Source of the DNA: Enterobacter sp. RHBSTW-00994
GTDB lineage: Bacteria > Pseudomonadota > Gammaproteobacteria > Enterobacterales > Enterobacteriaceae
DNA: 64,000 bases
Direction of reading: 5' to 3'
Assembly (NCBI RefSeq): GCF_013782625.1
Contig: NZ_CP056199.1
Location: 700,588 to 764,587 of the forward strand
Every line of letters begins with the position of its first letter. Position 1 is the stretch's first letter. Of the stretch, positions 1-9,663 are shown piece by piece. Under the pieces are notes generated by a model. The model was not told the origin of the DNA and did not search any database. It was given only the letters and a program-made list of their open reading frames with translations. Position numbers and translations under genes: made by a program.

Positions 1-809
1 GTCATTAGGTAGTAATCGGGGTTCAGGGAGATAATTTTTTCTACCGACACATTACCGGTTGCCCCTGGCAGCAACTGCGAGCCAATGTTTGTACCGCCAG
101 CGGCTTCGACCAGCCCGCCCCAACCGTTGCGTGCGTGGGTAAAGCAGCAGCCATTATCCAGCCCACCGACACCGGCAATCGGTTCGATAAAGACCAGGGG
201 TTTCTTCGTGGCTGACGCCAGACGCTGGTGGATTTTATCCAGTCGCTGTTGATAGAAATCGATATAGGCCTGAGCGCGATCGGTCTGGCCCATGACTTTA
301 CCCAGTAAGGCGATACTTGGCAGGGTGTTTTCGACCGGATGCAATTCGTAATCAACGAACACCACCGGAATATGCAGCGCGTCGAGTTTTGCCAGCACGC
401 CGCTTTGCACCAGCGAAGGTTTAGCACGAAGCTGAGCGATCATCAGGTCTGGCTGGCGAGAGATCACCGTTTCGAGATCCACATTTCCCTGATCGGAAAA
501 CTTCATGTCGAGGATCTTCTCCGCTTCCGGCCACTGGCGCTTCAGAACGTTCCAGGTTTCGGTATCCTGCTTTTTCGGCAGGTTGTTCCACGCCACCACT
601 TTCGCGAACGGATTATCTCGCTCAAGCAATGCCAGGGCGAAAATGTCCCGCCCGTCCTGCAAAATGATGCGTTGCGGTTCGTGTTGAATCGTCACTTCGC
701 GGTTATCCCGGTCTTTTACCGTGACCGGCCAGTTTTGTGCCTGGGCGATAAAAGGTGAAAGGAGTAATGCCAGGCCACCCGCGGCCGCGATGATTTTTTT
801 TAGCGTCAT
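1..809 (-). CDS. Periplasmic iron/siderophore-binding protein of an ABC transporter (3' end outside window)
   Basis: The reverse strand reads open from an ATG at 809 to the window edge, about 269 residues with no stop, so the C-terminus is missing. It starts MTLKKIIAAAGGLALLLSPF and reaches AQA-QNWPV, a clear signal peptide of about 24 residues. The mature part has the FecB/BtuF-type layout: a PQRII strand, then DLMIAQL and PVVFVDYE strands, and later GVGGLDNGCCFTHARNGWGG followed by GLVEAAGGTNIG, typical of class III binding proteins. It lies 22 bases after the ATPase gene in the same direction, so it is the last known gene of a permease-ATPase-binder operon. The ligand is not readable; a ferric siderophore or haem is inferred from the Fur box upstream of the operon. 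Confidence 0.85.
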   Translation of the reverse strand, partial: MTLKKIIAAAGGLALLLSPFIAQAQNWPVTVKDRDNREVTIQHEPQRIILQDGRDIFALALLERDNPFAKVVAWNNLPKKQDTETWNVLKRQWPEAEKILDMKFSDQGNVDLETVISRQPDLMIAQLRAKPSLVQSGVLAKLDALHIPVVFVDYELHPVENTLPSIALLGKVMGQTDRAQAYIDFYQQRLDKIHQRLASATKKPLVFIEPIAGVGGLDNGCCFTHARNGWGGLVEAAGGTNIGSQLLPGATGNVSVEKIISLNPDYYLM

Positions 810-831
810 GTTTTCCCCGTCTTCTTTTTTC

Positions 832-1608
832 TTATGGTGTTAACCCGTCGACCACCACGTGTGGTAGCCCACGGGAACAGTATTCCACCCGGCCATCGAC
901 GCCATATACAGTCGCCAGATTCGCAGGGGTAACAACCTCTCCCGGAATGCCGCTGGCAATCAGTTCGCCGCTTTTTAGCATCAGGGCATATTGTGCATGG
1001 CGCAACGCAATGTTGATGTCGTGGATCACCACCACGGTGACGATGTTACGCAACCGCGTTTCACGGGCGACGATATCCATCACGTGAAACTGGTAGTTGA
1101 GGTCGAGCGCACTTAACGGTTCATCGAGCAACAGCAGGTCCGGCTGGCGGATGAGCGACTGAGCAAGGCCAATCAGCTGTTTTTGTCCGCCGGAAAGCTG
1201 GTCAAGGAAGCTCATCGCCAGATGGGCTACGCCCAGTTTGTCGAGGATGGCGTAGGCTTCCTGTTCGGCGTTATGGCCGGAATCATTACCGCTGGCACGT
1301 CGAGCGACAATCACTGACTCCAGCGCATGCAGATGCACGCCCTGGGGTAAGGATTGCGGCAGATAAACCACTTTTTGCGCCCGTTTCGCCGAGGGCAACG
1401 TCATCAGATCGTCGCCATTCAGCAGCAGTTGTCCCTGGGCGGGGTTTAAATCTGCAAGTGCGCGCAAAAGGGTTGATTTCCCGGAGCCGTTCGGCCCAAG
1501 CAGAGCCGTGATTTGTCCGCGAGGAAGCAATGGCGTATTTAGTCCGGCAATGATCTTTTTCTTGCGATAACCAGTGTGCAGGTCGTGTACGCGAAGGCCG
1601 TCGGTCAT
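832..1608 (-). CDS. ABC transporter ATPase, FecE/FepC type
   Basis: 258 residues, normal for iron-chelate importer ATPases. Walker A is GPNGSGKS at residues 38-45, the ABC signature LSGGQKQ at 138-144, Walker B LLLLDEP at 158-164, and a switch histidine follows in VVVIHDIN. It should power import of an iron chelate across the inner membrane together with the permease encoded just upstream, with which it overlaps by four bases (ATGA), implying translational coupling. The substrate is not defined by the sequence. Confidence 0.9.
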   Translation of the reverse strand: MTDGLRVHDLHTGYRKKKIIAGLNTPLLPRGQITALLGPNGSGKSTLLRALADLNPAQGQLLLNGDDLMTLPSAKRAQKVVYLPQSLPQGVHLHALESVIVARRASGNDSGHNAEQEAYAILDKLGVAHLAMSFLDQLSGGQKQLIGLAQSLIRQPDLLLLDEPLSALDLNYQFHVMDIVARETRLRNIVTVVVIHDINIALRHAQYALMLKSGELIASGIPGEVVTPANLATVYGVDGRVEYCSRGLPHVVVDGLTP

Positions 1609-2678
1609 ATGTTCCCCCGGTTACGAATAATGATACTGAGGAAGAACGGGACCCCCACCAGCGAAGTCACAATGCCGACGGGAATAATGACGCCGGGCAC
1701 GATATTTTTGGAAAATACGGATGCCAGGGAGAGCACCAGCGCGCCGATCAGCATACTGCCAGGCAGATAAAAACGATGGTCCTCGCCAAACATCATGCGT
1801 GAGATATGCGGCGCAACCAGGCCGATAAAGCCAACGGGGCCGACGAAGGCAACCGTTAGCGCGGAAATAATGCTGATGCGTAACAATGTGGTCAGGCGCA
1901 GTTTCTTCACGTTAATGCCAAAACTCACCGCACGATCTTCGCCCAGGCGTAGTGCCGTCAGCTTCCAGGCGTTTTTCAACGACAGTGGCACGATAATCAC
2001 CAACGCGACGGCCAGGATCGCGAGTTTATCCCATGAGGCTCTAGCCAGGCTGCCCATGGTCCAGAAGACCAGCCCTTGCAGGGTATCTTCACTGGCGACA
2101 AACTGCAGAATGGAAATCAGGGCGTTAAAGGTAAATACCAGTGCGATGCCAAAGAGCACCACGCCAGAGGTTGCCACGCGCGTCCAGCGGCTGATGCCAT
2201 CAAGAATAAAACAGGCCAGCAGTGCGAAAACAAAAGCGTTCGCGGGAATAAACCACTTATCAGCAATACCCGGAATGCCTAAGCCCAGCACAATGGCCAG
2301 TGCTGCGCCGAAAGATGCCGCAGAAGACACACCAAGCGTAAAGGGGCTGGCAAGTGGGTTATTCAGGATGGTTTGCATTTCTGCCCCGGCCAGTCCTAGC
2401 GCCATACCGACGGCGACAGCCATCAACGCAAAGGGCAGGCGTAAATCCCAGACAATCACACGTGTTCCTGCATCTGCACCTGCAGCATTAACCAGGGTGT
2501 GCCAGAGCGTGGAAACGGAGATTCCGGACGGACCGAGTGTGAAATCCAGGATTAAGGAGCAGACAATACAGAGCAGAAGTATGCCTGCCAGTATGAAGCG
2601 TCTGATCAGGATCTTACGGTAATGCGATGCGATGGTGGTCTCGCCAGATTGTTCACTGGCGGCAAGGCTGGAATTCAT
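1605..2678 (-). CDS. Iron-chelate ABC transporter permease, FecCD/BtuC family
   Basis: 357 residues with about nine to ten hydrophobic segments. Family signatures are visible: LRLPFALMAVAVGMALGLAG in the first third, AGAEMQTILNNPLASPFTLG, and near the C-terminus VGPVGFIGLVAPHISRM, the coupling-helix region that contacts the ATPase. Only one permease gene is present, so a homodimer is expected. It is the first gene of the operon; a near-consensus Fur box lies about 110 bases upstream. The 50-residue hydrophilic/first-helix N-terminus is slightly longer than in some relatives, so a later start cannot be excluded. Confidence 0.9.
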   Translation of the reverse strand: MNSSLAASEQSGETTIASHYRKILIRRFILAGILLLCIVCSLILDFTLGPSGISVSTLWHTLVNAAGADAGTRVIVWDLRLPFALMAVAVGMALGLAGAEMQTILNNPLASPFTLGVSSAASFGAALAIVLGLGIPGIADKWFIPANAFVFALLACFILDGISRWTRVATSGVVLFGIALVFTFNALISILQFVASEDTLQGLVFWTMGSLARASWDKLAILAVALVIIVPLSLKNAWKLTALRLGEDRAVSFGINVKKLRLTTLLRISIISALTVAFVGPVGFIGLVAPHISRMMFGEDHRFYLPGSMLIGALVLSLASVFSKNIVPGVIIPVGIVTSLVGVPFFLSIIIRNRGNI

Positions 2679-2786
2679 CAGATAACCTTATGCAACACGA
2701 GAGAATCGTTTTATCCCTTTAACGTTCCTGTTCGGGTGCTGCCTGATATCCAATATCCGGGATGCGCCAGGCAACACTATTCTCAA

Positions 2787-2801
2787 TGATAATGCTTATC
2801 A
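2787..2801 (-). promoter_or_regulatory. Fur box upstream of the iron ABC transporter operon
   Basis: TGATAATGCTTATCA matches the 7-1-7 Fur consensus TGATAATnATTATCA at 14 of the 15 positions (one half-site base differs). It sits 109 bases before the permease start and downstream of the ClC gene stop. Iron repression of the operon is inferred from this site. The rest of 2679-2859 shows no gene. Confidence 0.8.
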
Positions 2802-2859
2802 ATTAAATGTCGTGATTATTCTAATTCCGTTTAGTAATCGTTTCTGTTTAGTACGAAAA

Positions 2860-4125
2860 TTAATCTTTCTTCGTGTATTCCAGCTGTCTGCAGGTCATAT
2901 AAGCCCCTGTTACACACAGCGTCACCGGGACCAGAAAACTGTGGTCCATCCGGGTAAACTCCATCATCAGCGTAATCGCCGTCACCGGCATTTGCATGGA
3001 TGCTGACAAAAAGCCAGCCGCGCCAGTCAGGGCAAAGCCGGCCATGTCGCTGCCGGGGAAGAATCGACCAATAAGGATAAACAGCAGAGATCCCAACAGA
3101 GCGCCAAGCGTCAGTCCTGGTGTCAACAACCCCCCTTCGGCCCCCCCGCGGAGTACCGCCCAAATGACAAAGACCTTGATACATAAGATTGCCAGTGCGA
3201 GCTGCAAGGTGACATCTCCGTCGAGTGTCAATTGCGTTGGACCTTTACCATTTCCGGGTAACTGCGGAAACCATATTGAGAGTGCACCGAGAACCACGAA
3301 GGCTATCAGACTGAAAACTGGCATTTGCCAGTTGTTACGCACTTTACTGCGCGCACGCTGCGTGAGGCGACGGAAAAGAAATGCTGCCGTACCAAACAGA
3401 GGGCCAGACAGCGCGCCCCAGAAAACCAGTGAAGTGGCCGCGATTTCACTGGTGAAGCGATACTGGTGCTCGTTGCCCAGTCCCAGCGTCGCAACCCAGG
3501 CGGCCAGTGCAGAGGTGACCAGTGCCGCAATAGCGGTTTCCCAACTGAAGCTCACCAGCAATACCTCGAGGGTAAAGACCGCGCCTGCCAGCGGCACATT
3601 GTACACCGCAGCAAGACCTGCACCTGCCCCACAGGCGATCATCAACCGGAGGTCGGTTGTCGTAAGATGCAACTGACGGGCGACACCGCCTGCAAACAAC
3701 GCACCGACTTCACGCGGGGCAACTTCCCGGCCAAGTGGGGAGCCCATCGCCACGGTGATGATTTGCAGTAGCGCATGAATCATTGTGGTGATGCCTGGCA
3801 TTGGGGTATCCGGGTTTTTAACGGCAGCGCTAATGCTGACACGTTTTTTGCCATATCGGCCAAGTAGCCACCACCCACAACCGGCAACAATACCGGCGGC
3901 TACGATAGCAAGAAAGCGTCGTTGTGCGCTGGCATCAGTCACGCCCTCCAGAAAGGTTTGAGGACTAAGCACTGTGCTCTGGCTGTAGCCATAAACAAGA
4001 TGCTGAATTTCATGAAGCAGGAGAGCAAGAAGCATGCCGCCAAGACCGGCTAATACACCGGTGAGAAGAAGGGCCGTCCAGCGCCGGAGCCAGTTAGTGC
4101 GGGTTAAAGAGGTCATCATGGTCAA
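2860..4125 (-). CDS. ClC-family chloride channel/transporter, divergent
   Basis: 421 residues with ten or more hydrophobic segments, shorter than E. coli ClcA (473). ClC landmarks are recognisable but altered. GSPLGREVAP (128-137) corresponds to the GREGP motif and keeps the gating glutamate (E134). NVPLAGAVFTLEVLL (176-190) aligns with NAPLAGILFIIEEM of ClcA, where the second Glu (ClcA E203, the intracellular proton glutamate) is Val188 here. GGLLTPG (331-337) stands for GxFxP. The GSGIP chloride-filter motif is not seen; TPMPG occupies that place. An anion transport role is secure at family level; whether it is a channel or an exchanger is open. It stands alone, between the iron transporter operon and satP. 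Confidence 0.85.
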   Translation of the reverse strand: MTMMTSLTRTNWLRRWTALLLTGVLAGLGGMLLALLLHEIQHLVYGYSQSTVLSPQTFLEGVTDASAQRRFLAIVAAGIVAGCGWWLLGRYGKKRVSISAAVKNPDTPMPGITTMIHALLQIITVAMGSPLGREVAPREVGALFAGGVARQLHLTTTDLRLMIACGAGAGLAAVYNVPLAGAVFTLEVLLVSFSWETAIAALVTSALAAWVATLGLGNEHQYRFTSEIAATSLVFWGALSGPLFGTAAFLFRRLTQRARSKVRNNWQMPVFSLIAFVVLGALSIWFPQLPGNGKGPTQLTLDGDVTLQLALAILCIKVFVIWAVLRGGAEGGLLTPGLTLGALLGSLLFILIGRFFPGSDMAGFALTGAAGFLSASMQMPVTAITLMMEFTRMDHSFLVPVTLCVTGAYMTCRQLEYTKKD

Positions 4126-4210
4126 TGTGTTGTGATGGAAAGCGGTAGCACCATCATTTCACAAAGTGGGTTAACGGGATATCAATCGACAGGATTGGAG
4201 CAGGGAAGAT

Positions 4211-4235
4211 TTCGTGCCCGTGAACCGGGCACGAA
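4211..4235 (-). terminator. Hairpin after satP, possible terminator
   Basis: A perfect 10-bp stem (TTCGTGCCCG with CGGGCACGAA) and a 5-nt loop begin 8 bases after the satP stop. No proper U tract follows on the satP strand, so intrinsic termination is uncertain. Confidence 0.4.
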
Positions 4236-4243
4236 AGCGTTGA

Positions 4244-4810
4244 TTAGTGAGATTCACCAATCGGCAGAATGGTGCGACCGAACTGCTCGTTCAGTACTTC
4301 ACCCATTGCCAGGTAGATTGCGCTTGCGCCACAGACCAGACCAATCCAGCCAGCAACGTGAACGATGCCCTCGTTATCCACCAGATGACCAATCGCCAGC
4401 AGGGCGAAAAGAACGGTCAGGCTCAGGAAAACGAACTGCAGTGCACGGTTAGCTTTCAGGGTTCCGAAGAACATGAACAGGGTGAAGACGCCCCACAGGC
4501 CCAGGTAGACACCCAGGAAGTGCGCGTTAGCGGCATCAGCCAGACCCATTTTTGGCATCAGCAGGATCGCAACCAGGGTCAGCCAGAAAGAACCGTAAGA
4601 GGTAAAGGCGGTTAAGCCAAAGGTATTGCCTTTCTTATATTCCAGCAGGCCCGCGAAGATTTGCGCGATACCGCCGTAGAAAATGCCCATCGCCAGGATA
4701 ATGCCATCCATCGGGAACATCCCGATATTGTGCAGGTTCAGCAGGATAGTGGTCATGCCAAAACCCATCAGGCCCAGCGGAGCCGGATTAGCCAACTTAG
4801 TGTTGCCCAT
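4244..4810 (-). CDS. satP: Acetate/succinate-proton symporter SatP
   Basis: 188 residues, the E. coli length, with six hydrophobic helices. The N-terminus holds the GPR1/FUN34/YaaH signature NPAPLGLMGFGMTT (residues 8-21), and YGGIAQIFAGLLEYKKGNTF follows. The family imports acetate and succinate across the inner membrane. In E. coli yaaW and yaaI lie between satP and dnaK; here satP directly faces dnaK, divergently, across a 295-bp spacer. Confidence 0.95.
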   Translation of the reverse strand: MGNTKLANPAPLGLMGFGMTTILLNLHNIGMFPMDGIILAMGIFYGGIAQIFAGLLEYKKGNTFGLTAFTSYGSFWLTLVAILLMPKMGLADAANAHFLGVYLGLWGVFTLFMFFGTLKANRALQFVFLSLTVLFALLAIGHLVDNEGIVHVAGWIGLVCGASAIYLAMGEVLNEQFGRTILPIGESH

Positions 4811-4955
4811 AAGTCCTCAAAAAATCATCATTAATATGGTGAAATGGTTAATCCCACGCCAATTCTCCCAGGCGGGGCGCGGCATCATAATTGGAGCAAA
4901 TGGCGGCGTCTATGATCTAATCAGGGTGAAATTAAAAAAATTTTTATCCTTCCCC

Positions 4956-4983
4956 CTTGATGGATGCCGTTACGACCCCATCT
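4956..4983 (+). promoter_or_regulatory. dnaK sigma-32 promoter P1
   Basis: CTTGATG (4956-4962), a 13-bp spacer and CCCCATCT (4976-4983) match the heat-shock sigma factor consensus and closely resemble E. coli dnaK P1. It lies about 120 bp upstream of the dnaK start, giving a long leader. Confidence 0.85.
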
Positions 4984-5030
4984 TGTAGTCAACCGCAGTG
5001 TGTGGACCTGAAAAAAATCAAATCTGGGCA

Positions 5031-5057
5031 GTTGAAAAAGCACGTTCTGCCCTTATT
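5031..5057 (+). promoter_or_regulatory. dnaK sigma-32 promoter P2
   Basis: GTTGAAA (5031-5037), 12 bp, then CCCTTATT (5050-5057) corresponds to the second, weaker sigma-32 promoter described for E. coli dnaK. The start codon follows at 5106. Confidence 0.65.
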
Positions 5058-5105
5058 ACAGGTACACAACCACATGTTGATCGAATTTTTAGTGGAGACG
5101 TTTAG

Positions 5106-7019
5106 ATGGGTAAAATTATTGGTATCGACCTGGGTACTACCAACTCTTGTGTAGCGATTATGGACGGCACTACTGCACGTGTGCTGGAGAACGCCGAGGG
5201 CGATCGCACCACGCCTTCTATCATTGCTTATACCCAGGATGGTGAAACTCTGGTTGGTCAGCCGGCTAAACGTCAGGCAGTGACAAACCCGCAAAACACC
5301 CTGTTTGCGATTAAACGCCTGATTGGTCGCCGCTTCCAGGACGAAGAAGTGCAGCGTGATGAAGCCATCATGCCGTACAAAATCATCGGTGCTGACAACG
5401 GTGATGCATGGATTGATGTAAAAGGTCAGAAACTTGCACCACCGCAGATCTCAGCTGAAGTGCTGAAGAAAATGAAGAAAACGGCTGAAGATTACCTGGG
5501 CGAACCAGTAACTGAAGCCGTTATCACCGTACCGGCATACTTCAACGATGCGCAGCGTCAGGCAACCAAAGATGCCGGCCGTATTGCGGGTCTGGAAGTC
5601 AAACGTATCATCAACGAACCAACCGCTGCTGCACTGGCTTACGGTCTGGATAAAGAAGTTGGCAACCGTACTATCGCGGTTTACGACCTGGGTGGTGGTA
5701 CTTTCGATATCTCTATTATCGAAATCGATGAAGTTGACGGCGAGAAAACCTTTGAAGTTCTGGCTACCAACGGTGATACCCACCTGGGTGGCGAAGACTT
5801 CGATAGCCGTATGATCAACTACCTCGTTGATGAGTTTAAGAAAGATCAGGGCATTGACCTGCGTAACGATCCGCTGGCTATGCAGCGCCTGAAAGAAGCC
5901 GCTGAGAAAGCGAAGATCGAGCTGTCTTCCGCTCAGCAGACCGACGTAAACCTGCCGTACATTACTGCAGATGCGAGCGGTCCAAAACACATGAACATCA
6001 AAGTGACGCGTGCGAAACTGGAAAGCCTGGTTGAAGACCTGGTAAACCGTTCCATCGAGCCACTGAAAGTTGCACTGCAGGATGCTGGCCTGTCCGTATC
6101 GGACATCCAGGACGTTATCCTGGTCGGTGGTCAGACACGTATGCCAATGGTTCAGAAGAAAGTTGCTGAATTCTTTGGTAAAGAGCCTCGTAAAGACGTT
6201 AACCCAGATGAAGCTGTTGCGATTGGTGCAGCCGTTCAGGGGGGGGTATTGACGGGTGATGTTAAAGACGTACTGCTGCTGGACGTTACCCCGCTGTCTC
6301 TGGGTATCGAAACCATGGGCGGTGTGATGACTGCACTCATCAACAAAAACACCACTATCCCAACCAAGCACAGCCAGGTGTTCTCTACCGCTGAAGACAA
6401 CCAGTCTGCGGTAACCATCCATGTGCTGCAGGGTGAACGTAAACGTGCTGCAGATAACAAAGATTTGGGTCAGTTCAACCTCGATGGTATCAGCCCAGCA
6501 CCACGCGGCATGCCGCAAATCGAAGTGACCTTCGATATCGATGCTGACGGCATTCTGCACGTTTCCGCGAAAGACAAAAACAGCGGTAAAGAGCAGAAAA
6601 TCACCATCAAGGCATCTTCTGGTCTGAACGAAGATGAAATCGAAAAAATGGTTCGCGAAGCGGAAGCAAACGCTGAGTCTGACCGTAAATTCGAAGAGTT
6701 GGTGCAGACCCGCAACCAGGGTGACCACTTGCTGCACAGCACCCGTAAGCAGGTTGAAGAAGCAGGCGATAAACTGCCAGCTGACGACAAAGCGGCGATC
6801 GAGACTGCACTGAGCGCGCTGGAATCTTCTCTGAAAGGCGAAGATAAAGCGGATATCGAAGCGAAGATGCAGGAACTGGCGCAGGCTTCTCAGAAGCTGA
6901 TGGAAATTGCTCAGCAGCAGCACGCACAACAGCAGGCTGGCGCTGACGCTTCCGCGAACAATGCGAAAGACGACGATGTTGTCGACGCTGAGTTCGAAGA
7001 AGTGAAAGATAAAAAATAA
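5106..7019 (+). CDS. dnaK: Hsp70 chaperone DnaK
   Basis: 637 residues, one fewer than E. coli DnaK. The nucleotide-binding domain starts with [13 protein letters not shown] (phosphate 1 loop) and has [14 protein letters not shown] (phosphate 2) and the adenosine-site [10 protein letters not shown]. The interdomain linker [19 protein letters not shown] leads into the beta substrate-binding domain and helical lid, and the C-terminus ends in the [15 protein letters not shown] tail typical of proteobacterial DnaK. It folds and disaggregates proteins with DnaJ and GrpE and restrains sigma-32. Two sigma-32 promoters precede it and dnaJ follows 87 bp downstream. Confidence 0.99.
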   Translation: MGKIIGIDLGTTNSCVAIMDGTTARVLENAEGDRTTPSIIAYTQDGETLVGQPAKRQAVTNPQNTLFAIKRLIGRRFQDEEVQRDEAIMPYKIIGADNGDAWIDVKGQKLAPPQISAEVLKKMKKTAEDYLGEPVTEAVITVPAYFNDAQRQATKDAGRIAGLEVKRIINEPTAAALAYGLDKEVGNRTIAVYDLGGGTFDISIIEIDEVDGEKTFEVLATNGDTHLGGEDFDSRMINYLVDEFKKDQGIDLRNDPLAMQRLKEAAEKAKIELSSAQQTDVNLPYITADASGPKHMNIKVTRAKLESLVEDLVNRSIEPLKVALQDAGLSVSDIQDVILVGGQTRMPMVQKKVAEFFGKEPRKDVNPDEAVAIGAAVQGGVLTGDVKDVLLLDVTPLSLGIETMGGVMTALINKNTTIPTKHSQVFSTAEDNQSAVTIHVLQGERKRAADNKDLGQFNLDGISPAPRGMPQIEVTFDIDADGILHVSAKDKNSGKEQKITIKASSGLNEDEIEKMVREAEANAESDRKFEELVQTRNQGDHLLHSTRKQVEEAGDKLPADDKAAIETALSALESSLKGEDKADIEAKMQELAQASQKLMEIAQQQHAQQQAGADASANNAKDDDVVDAEFEEVKDKK

Positions 7020-7045
7020 TCGCCCTGATGCAGGGTAATTAATCG

Positions 7046-7078
7046 GCACGGGCGTAGGAGATTTCTCCACGCCCGTGC
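7046..7078 (+). other. Intergenic hairpin between dnaK and dnaJ
   Basis: GCACGGGCGT (7046-7055) pairs with ACGCCCGTGC (7069-7078). An inner GGAG/CTCC helix extends it and A7056 bulges out. No U tract follows, so it looks like an RNA-stability, processing or partial attenuation element that could set the DnaK:DnaJ ratio rather than a full terminator. Confidence 0.6.
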
Positions 7079-7106
7079 TCGCATGTTAAGGGGCTTAAAA
7101 AAACCA

Positions 7107-8252
7107 ATGGCGAAGCAAGACTATTACGAGATTTTAGGCGTTCCGAAAACTGCGGAAGAGCGTGAAATCAAAAAGGCGTATAAGCGCCTGGCTATGAAAT
7201 TCCACCCGGACCGTAACCAGGGGGACAAAGAGGCCGAAGCCAAATTTAAAGAGATCAAAGAAGCTTACGAAATCCTGACTGACGCACAGAAACGTGCAGC
7301 CTACGACCAGTACGGTCACGCGGCCTTTGAACAAGGCGGCATGGGAGGCGGTGGATTTGGTGGCGGCGGTTTTGGCGGCGGCGCAGATTTTGGCGATATC
7401 TTTGGCGATGTGTTCGGCGATATCTTCGGCGGCGGTCGTGGACGTCAGCGAGCAGCTCGTGGTGCGGATCTGCGTTACAACATGGATCTGTCTCTTGAAG
7501 AAGCGGTACGGGGCGTGACCAAAGAGATCCGCATTCCGACGCTGGAAGAGTGTGATATCTGTCATGGCAGCGGCGCGAAAGCAGGAACGCAACCACAGAC
7601 CTGTCCAACCTGTCACGGTTCAGGCCAGGTGCAGATGCGTCAGGGCTTCTTTGCAGTACAGCAGGCCTGTCCGCACTGTCATGGTCGCGGTACGCTGATT
7701 AAAGACCCATGCACTAAGTGTCATGGTCATGGTCGCGTTGAGAAAACCAAAACCTTGTCCGTTAAAATCCCGGCGGGTGTCGATACGGGCGACCGTATCC
7801 GTCTGACAGGCGAAGGCGAAGCGGGTGAGCATGGCGCACCAGCAGGCGATCTGTACGTTCAGGTTCAGGTGAAGCAGCATCCAATCTTCGAGCGCGAAGG
7901 CAATAACCTGTACTGTGAAGTGCCAATTAACTTTGCGATGGCAGCGCTTGGCGGTGAAATCGAAGTACCGACACTGGATGGACGCGTCAAACTGAAAGTA
8001 CCGGGCGAAACGCAGACAGGAAAACTGTTCCGCATGCGCGGCAAAGGTGTGAAATCAGTCCGCGGTGGAGCGCAAGGCGACTTGCTGTGCCGCGTTGTGG
8101 TTGAAACGCCTGTGGGCCTGAATGAGAAACAAAAACAACTGTTGAAGGATTTGCAGGATAGCTTTGGTGGCCCAACGGGTGAAAAAAATAGCCCGCGCTC
8201 CAAAAGCTTCTTTGATGGCGTGAAAAAATTCTTTGATGATTTGACCCGCTAA
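7107..8252 (+). CDS. dnaJ: Hsp40 co-chaperone DnaJ
   Basis: 381 residues from the ATG at 7107, chosen because [12 protein letters not shown] is the conserved start; an in-frame ATG at 7083 would add eight non-conserved residues. The J domain (1-70) has the HPD motif in [11 protein letters not shown] Gly/Phe linker follows with an extra GGGFGGG repeat compared with E. coli (376 aa). Four zinc motifs are present: [24 protein letters not shown] and CTKCHGHG. The C-terminal substrate domain ends in [15 protein letters not shown]. It delivers clients to DnaK and stimulates its ATPase. Confidence 0.98.
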   Translation: MAKQDYYEILGVPKTAEEREIKKAYKRLAMKFHPDRNQGDKEAEAKFKEIKEAYEILTDAQKRAAYDQYGHAAFEQGGMGGGGFGGGGFGGGADFGDIFGDVFGDIFGGGRGRQRAARGADLRYNMDLSLEEAVRGVTKEIRIPTLEECDICHGSGAKAGTQPQTCPTCHGSGQVQMRQGFFAVQQACPHCHGRGTLIKDPCTKCHGHGRVEKTKTLSVKIPAGVDTGDRIRLTGEGEAGEHGAPAGDLYVQVQVKQHPIFEREGNNLYCEVPINFAMAALGGEIEVPTLDGRVKLKVPGETQTGKLFRMRGKGVKSVRGGAQGDLLCRVVVETPVGLNEKQKQLLKDLQDSFGGPTGEKNSPRSKSFFDGVKKFFDDLTR

Positions 8253-8281
8253 TCAACCTCTGACAGATGTGAATTTCTCAA

Positions 8282-8307
8282 AGCCCGGAAGCGATTCCGG
8301 GCTTTTT
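8282..8307 (+). terminator. Rho-independent terminator after dnaJ
   Basis: AGCCCGGAA, loop GCGA, TTCCGGGCT, then TTTTCTT: a 9-bp stem with a U tract 30 bases after the dnaJ stop. Confidence 0.9.
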
Positions 8308-8429
8308 CTTGTACGTGATAATAGCTCGGTAAAATCGAGCATATAGTCAATATTAATCTGTTTTTACCGACTGGTTTGGCTTGGTAATATGGTTTTATCG
8401 AGGTATTGTCGTTAAAGAGAGAATAAAAA

Positions 8430-9605
8430 GTGAAACTTCTACATCAATTCTTCCGCAATGAAGCATCCGGCGGCATCATTTTAATTATTGCTGCTGTGAC
8501 GGCGATGGTGTTGGCCAACCTGGGTGCAACACGCGACTTGTACCACGCATTTCTGGAAACCCCTGTTGAACTTCGGGTCGGTATTCTGGAAATCAATAAA
8601 AACATGCTGCTGTGGATCAATGATGCGTTAATGGCTGTGTTCTTCCTGTTGGTGGGGCTGGAAGTCAAACGTGAGCTGGTTCAGGGATCGCTTGCCAGCC
8701 GTCAGCGCGCCGCATTTCCGGTGATTGCGGCAATCGGCGGAATGGTTGTTCCGGCACTTCTTTTCCTGGCCTTTAACTATCAGGACCCGGTTGCCCGCCA
8801 CGGTTGGGCTATCCCGGCGGCAACGGACATTGCCTTTGCTCTCGGTGTCCTGGCGTTACTGGGAAATCGTGTCCCGGTAGCGTTGAAAATTTTCCTGATG
8901 GCGCTGGCGATCATTGATGACCTCGGGGCAATCGTCATTATCGCGTTGTTCTACACCAGCGAACTGTCGATATTGTCATTAAGCGTTGCTGCTGCTGCGA
9001 TTGTTGTGTTGGCGCTGTTGAATATCTGCAATGTTCGCCGCATTGGTATTTATGTCCTCGTGGGGATCATCCTGTGGACTGCCGTGTTGAAATCGGGCGT
9101 GCATGCGACCCTGGCGGGTGTCATTGTGGGCTTCTTCGTGCCACTTAAGGCTCAGGAGGGGAAATCGCCTGCCAAACAGCTTGAGCATATGCTCCATCCC
9201 TGGGTTGCCTTCATGATCCTGCCGCTGTTTGCCTTTGCTAACGCGGGTGTTTCGCTGGATGGAGTGACGCTGGAAGGCCTGACCTCAATGCTGCCGTTAG
9301 GTATTGCTGCGGGTCTGCTTATTGGTAAGCCATTGGGTATTGGCCTTTTCTGCTGGCTGGCGCTTAAACTTAAACTCGCTTCATTGCCTCAGGGAACAAC
9401 CTGCAAGCAGATTATGGCGGTAGGCGTGTTGTGCGGCATCGGATTTACCATGTCGATTTTCATCTCGACGCTGGCATTTGGCGCTCATGCGCCTGAGCTT
9501 ATCGTGTGGGCTAAACTCGGTATCTTAATCGGGTCATTACTGGCGGCAGTGATTGGTTTTACGTTGCTGAAGATGAAATTGCCGGGACACCTAGGTCAGG
9601 CATAA
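8430..9605 (+). CDS. nhaA: Na+/H+ antiporter NhaA
   Basis: 391 residues beginning with a GTG codon, as in E. coli nha[20 protein letters not shown] aligns with its N-terminus. Twelve hydrophobic segments are present. The ion-binding pair is in [13 protein letters not shown] (Asp-Asp), the unwound-helix aspartate in [18 protein letters not shown], and the pH-sensing histidine region in [14 protein letters not shown]. It exports Na+ in exchange for protons at alkaline pH or high salt. nhaR follows 58 bp downstream. Confidence 0.97.
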   Translation: MKLLHQFFRNEASGGIILIIAAVTAMVLANLGATRDLYHAFLETPVELRVGILEINKNMLLWINDALMAVFFLLVGLEVKRELVQGSLASRQRAAFPVIAAIGGMVVPALLFLAFNYQDPVARHGWAIPAATDIAFALGVLALLGNRVPVALKIFLMALAIIDDLGAIVIIALFYTSELSILSLSVAAAAIVVLALLNICNVRRIGIYVLVGIILWTAVLKSGVHATLAGVIVGFFVPLKAQEGKSPAKQLEHMLHPWVAFMILPLFAFANAGVSLDGVTLEGLTSMLPLGIAAGLLIGKPLGIGLFCWLALKLKLASLPQGTTCKQIMAVGVLCGIGFTMSIFISTLAFGAHAPELIVWAKLGILIGSLLAAVIGFTLLKMKLPGHLGQA

Positions 9606-9611
9606 CGGAGA

Positions 9612-9638
9612 CCGGGAGAGGGGAGCACCTTCTCCCGG
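9612..9638 (+). other. Hairpin between nhaA and nhaR
   Basis: CCGGGAGA (9612-9619) pairs with TCTCCCGG (9631-9638) around an 11-nt loop. No U tract follows. It may protect or partly attenuate the nhaA message before nhaR. Confidence 0.5.
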
Positions 9639-9663
9639 CATACAATCAGGGAGTGAAGGGACG

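Noticed and set aside
41-427. 128-residue frame at the left edge
   Set aside because: Overlaps the true binding-protein frame (signal peptide and FecB-like strands) in another phase.
5451-7070. 539-residue open frame antisense to dnaK
   Set aside because: Mirror frame created by the codon bias of a highly expressed gene; no domain, no ribosome site, and dnaK is certain.
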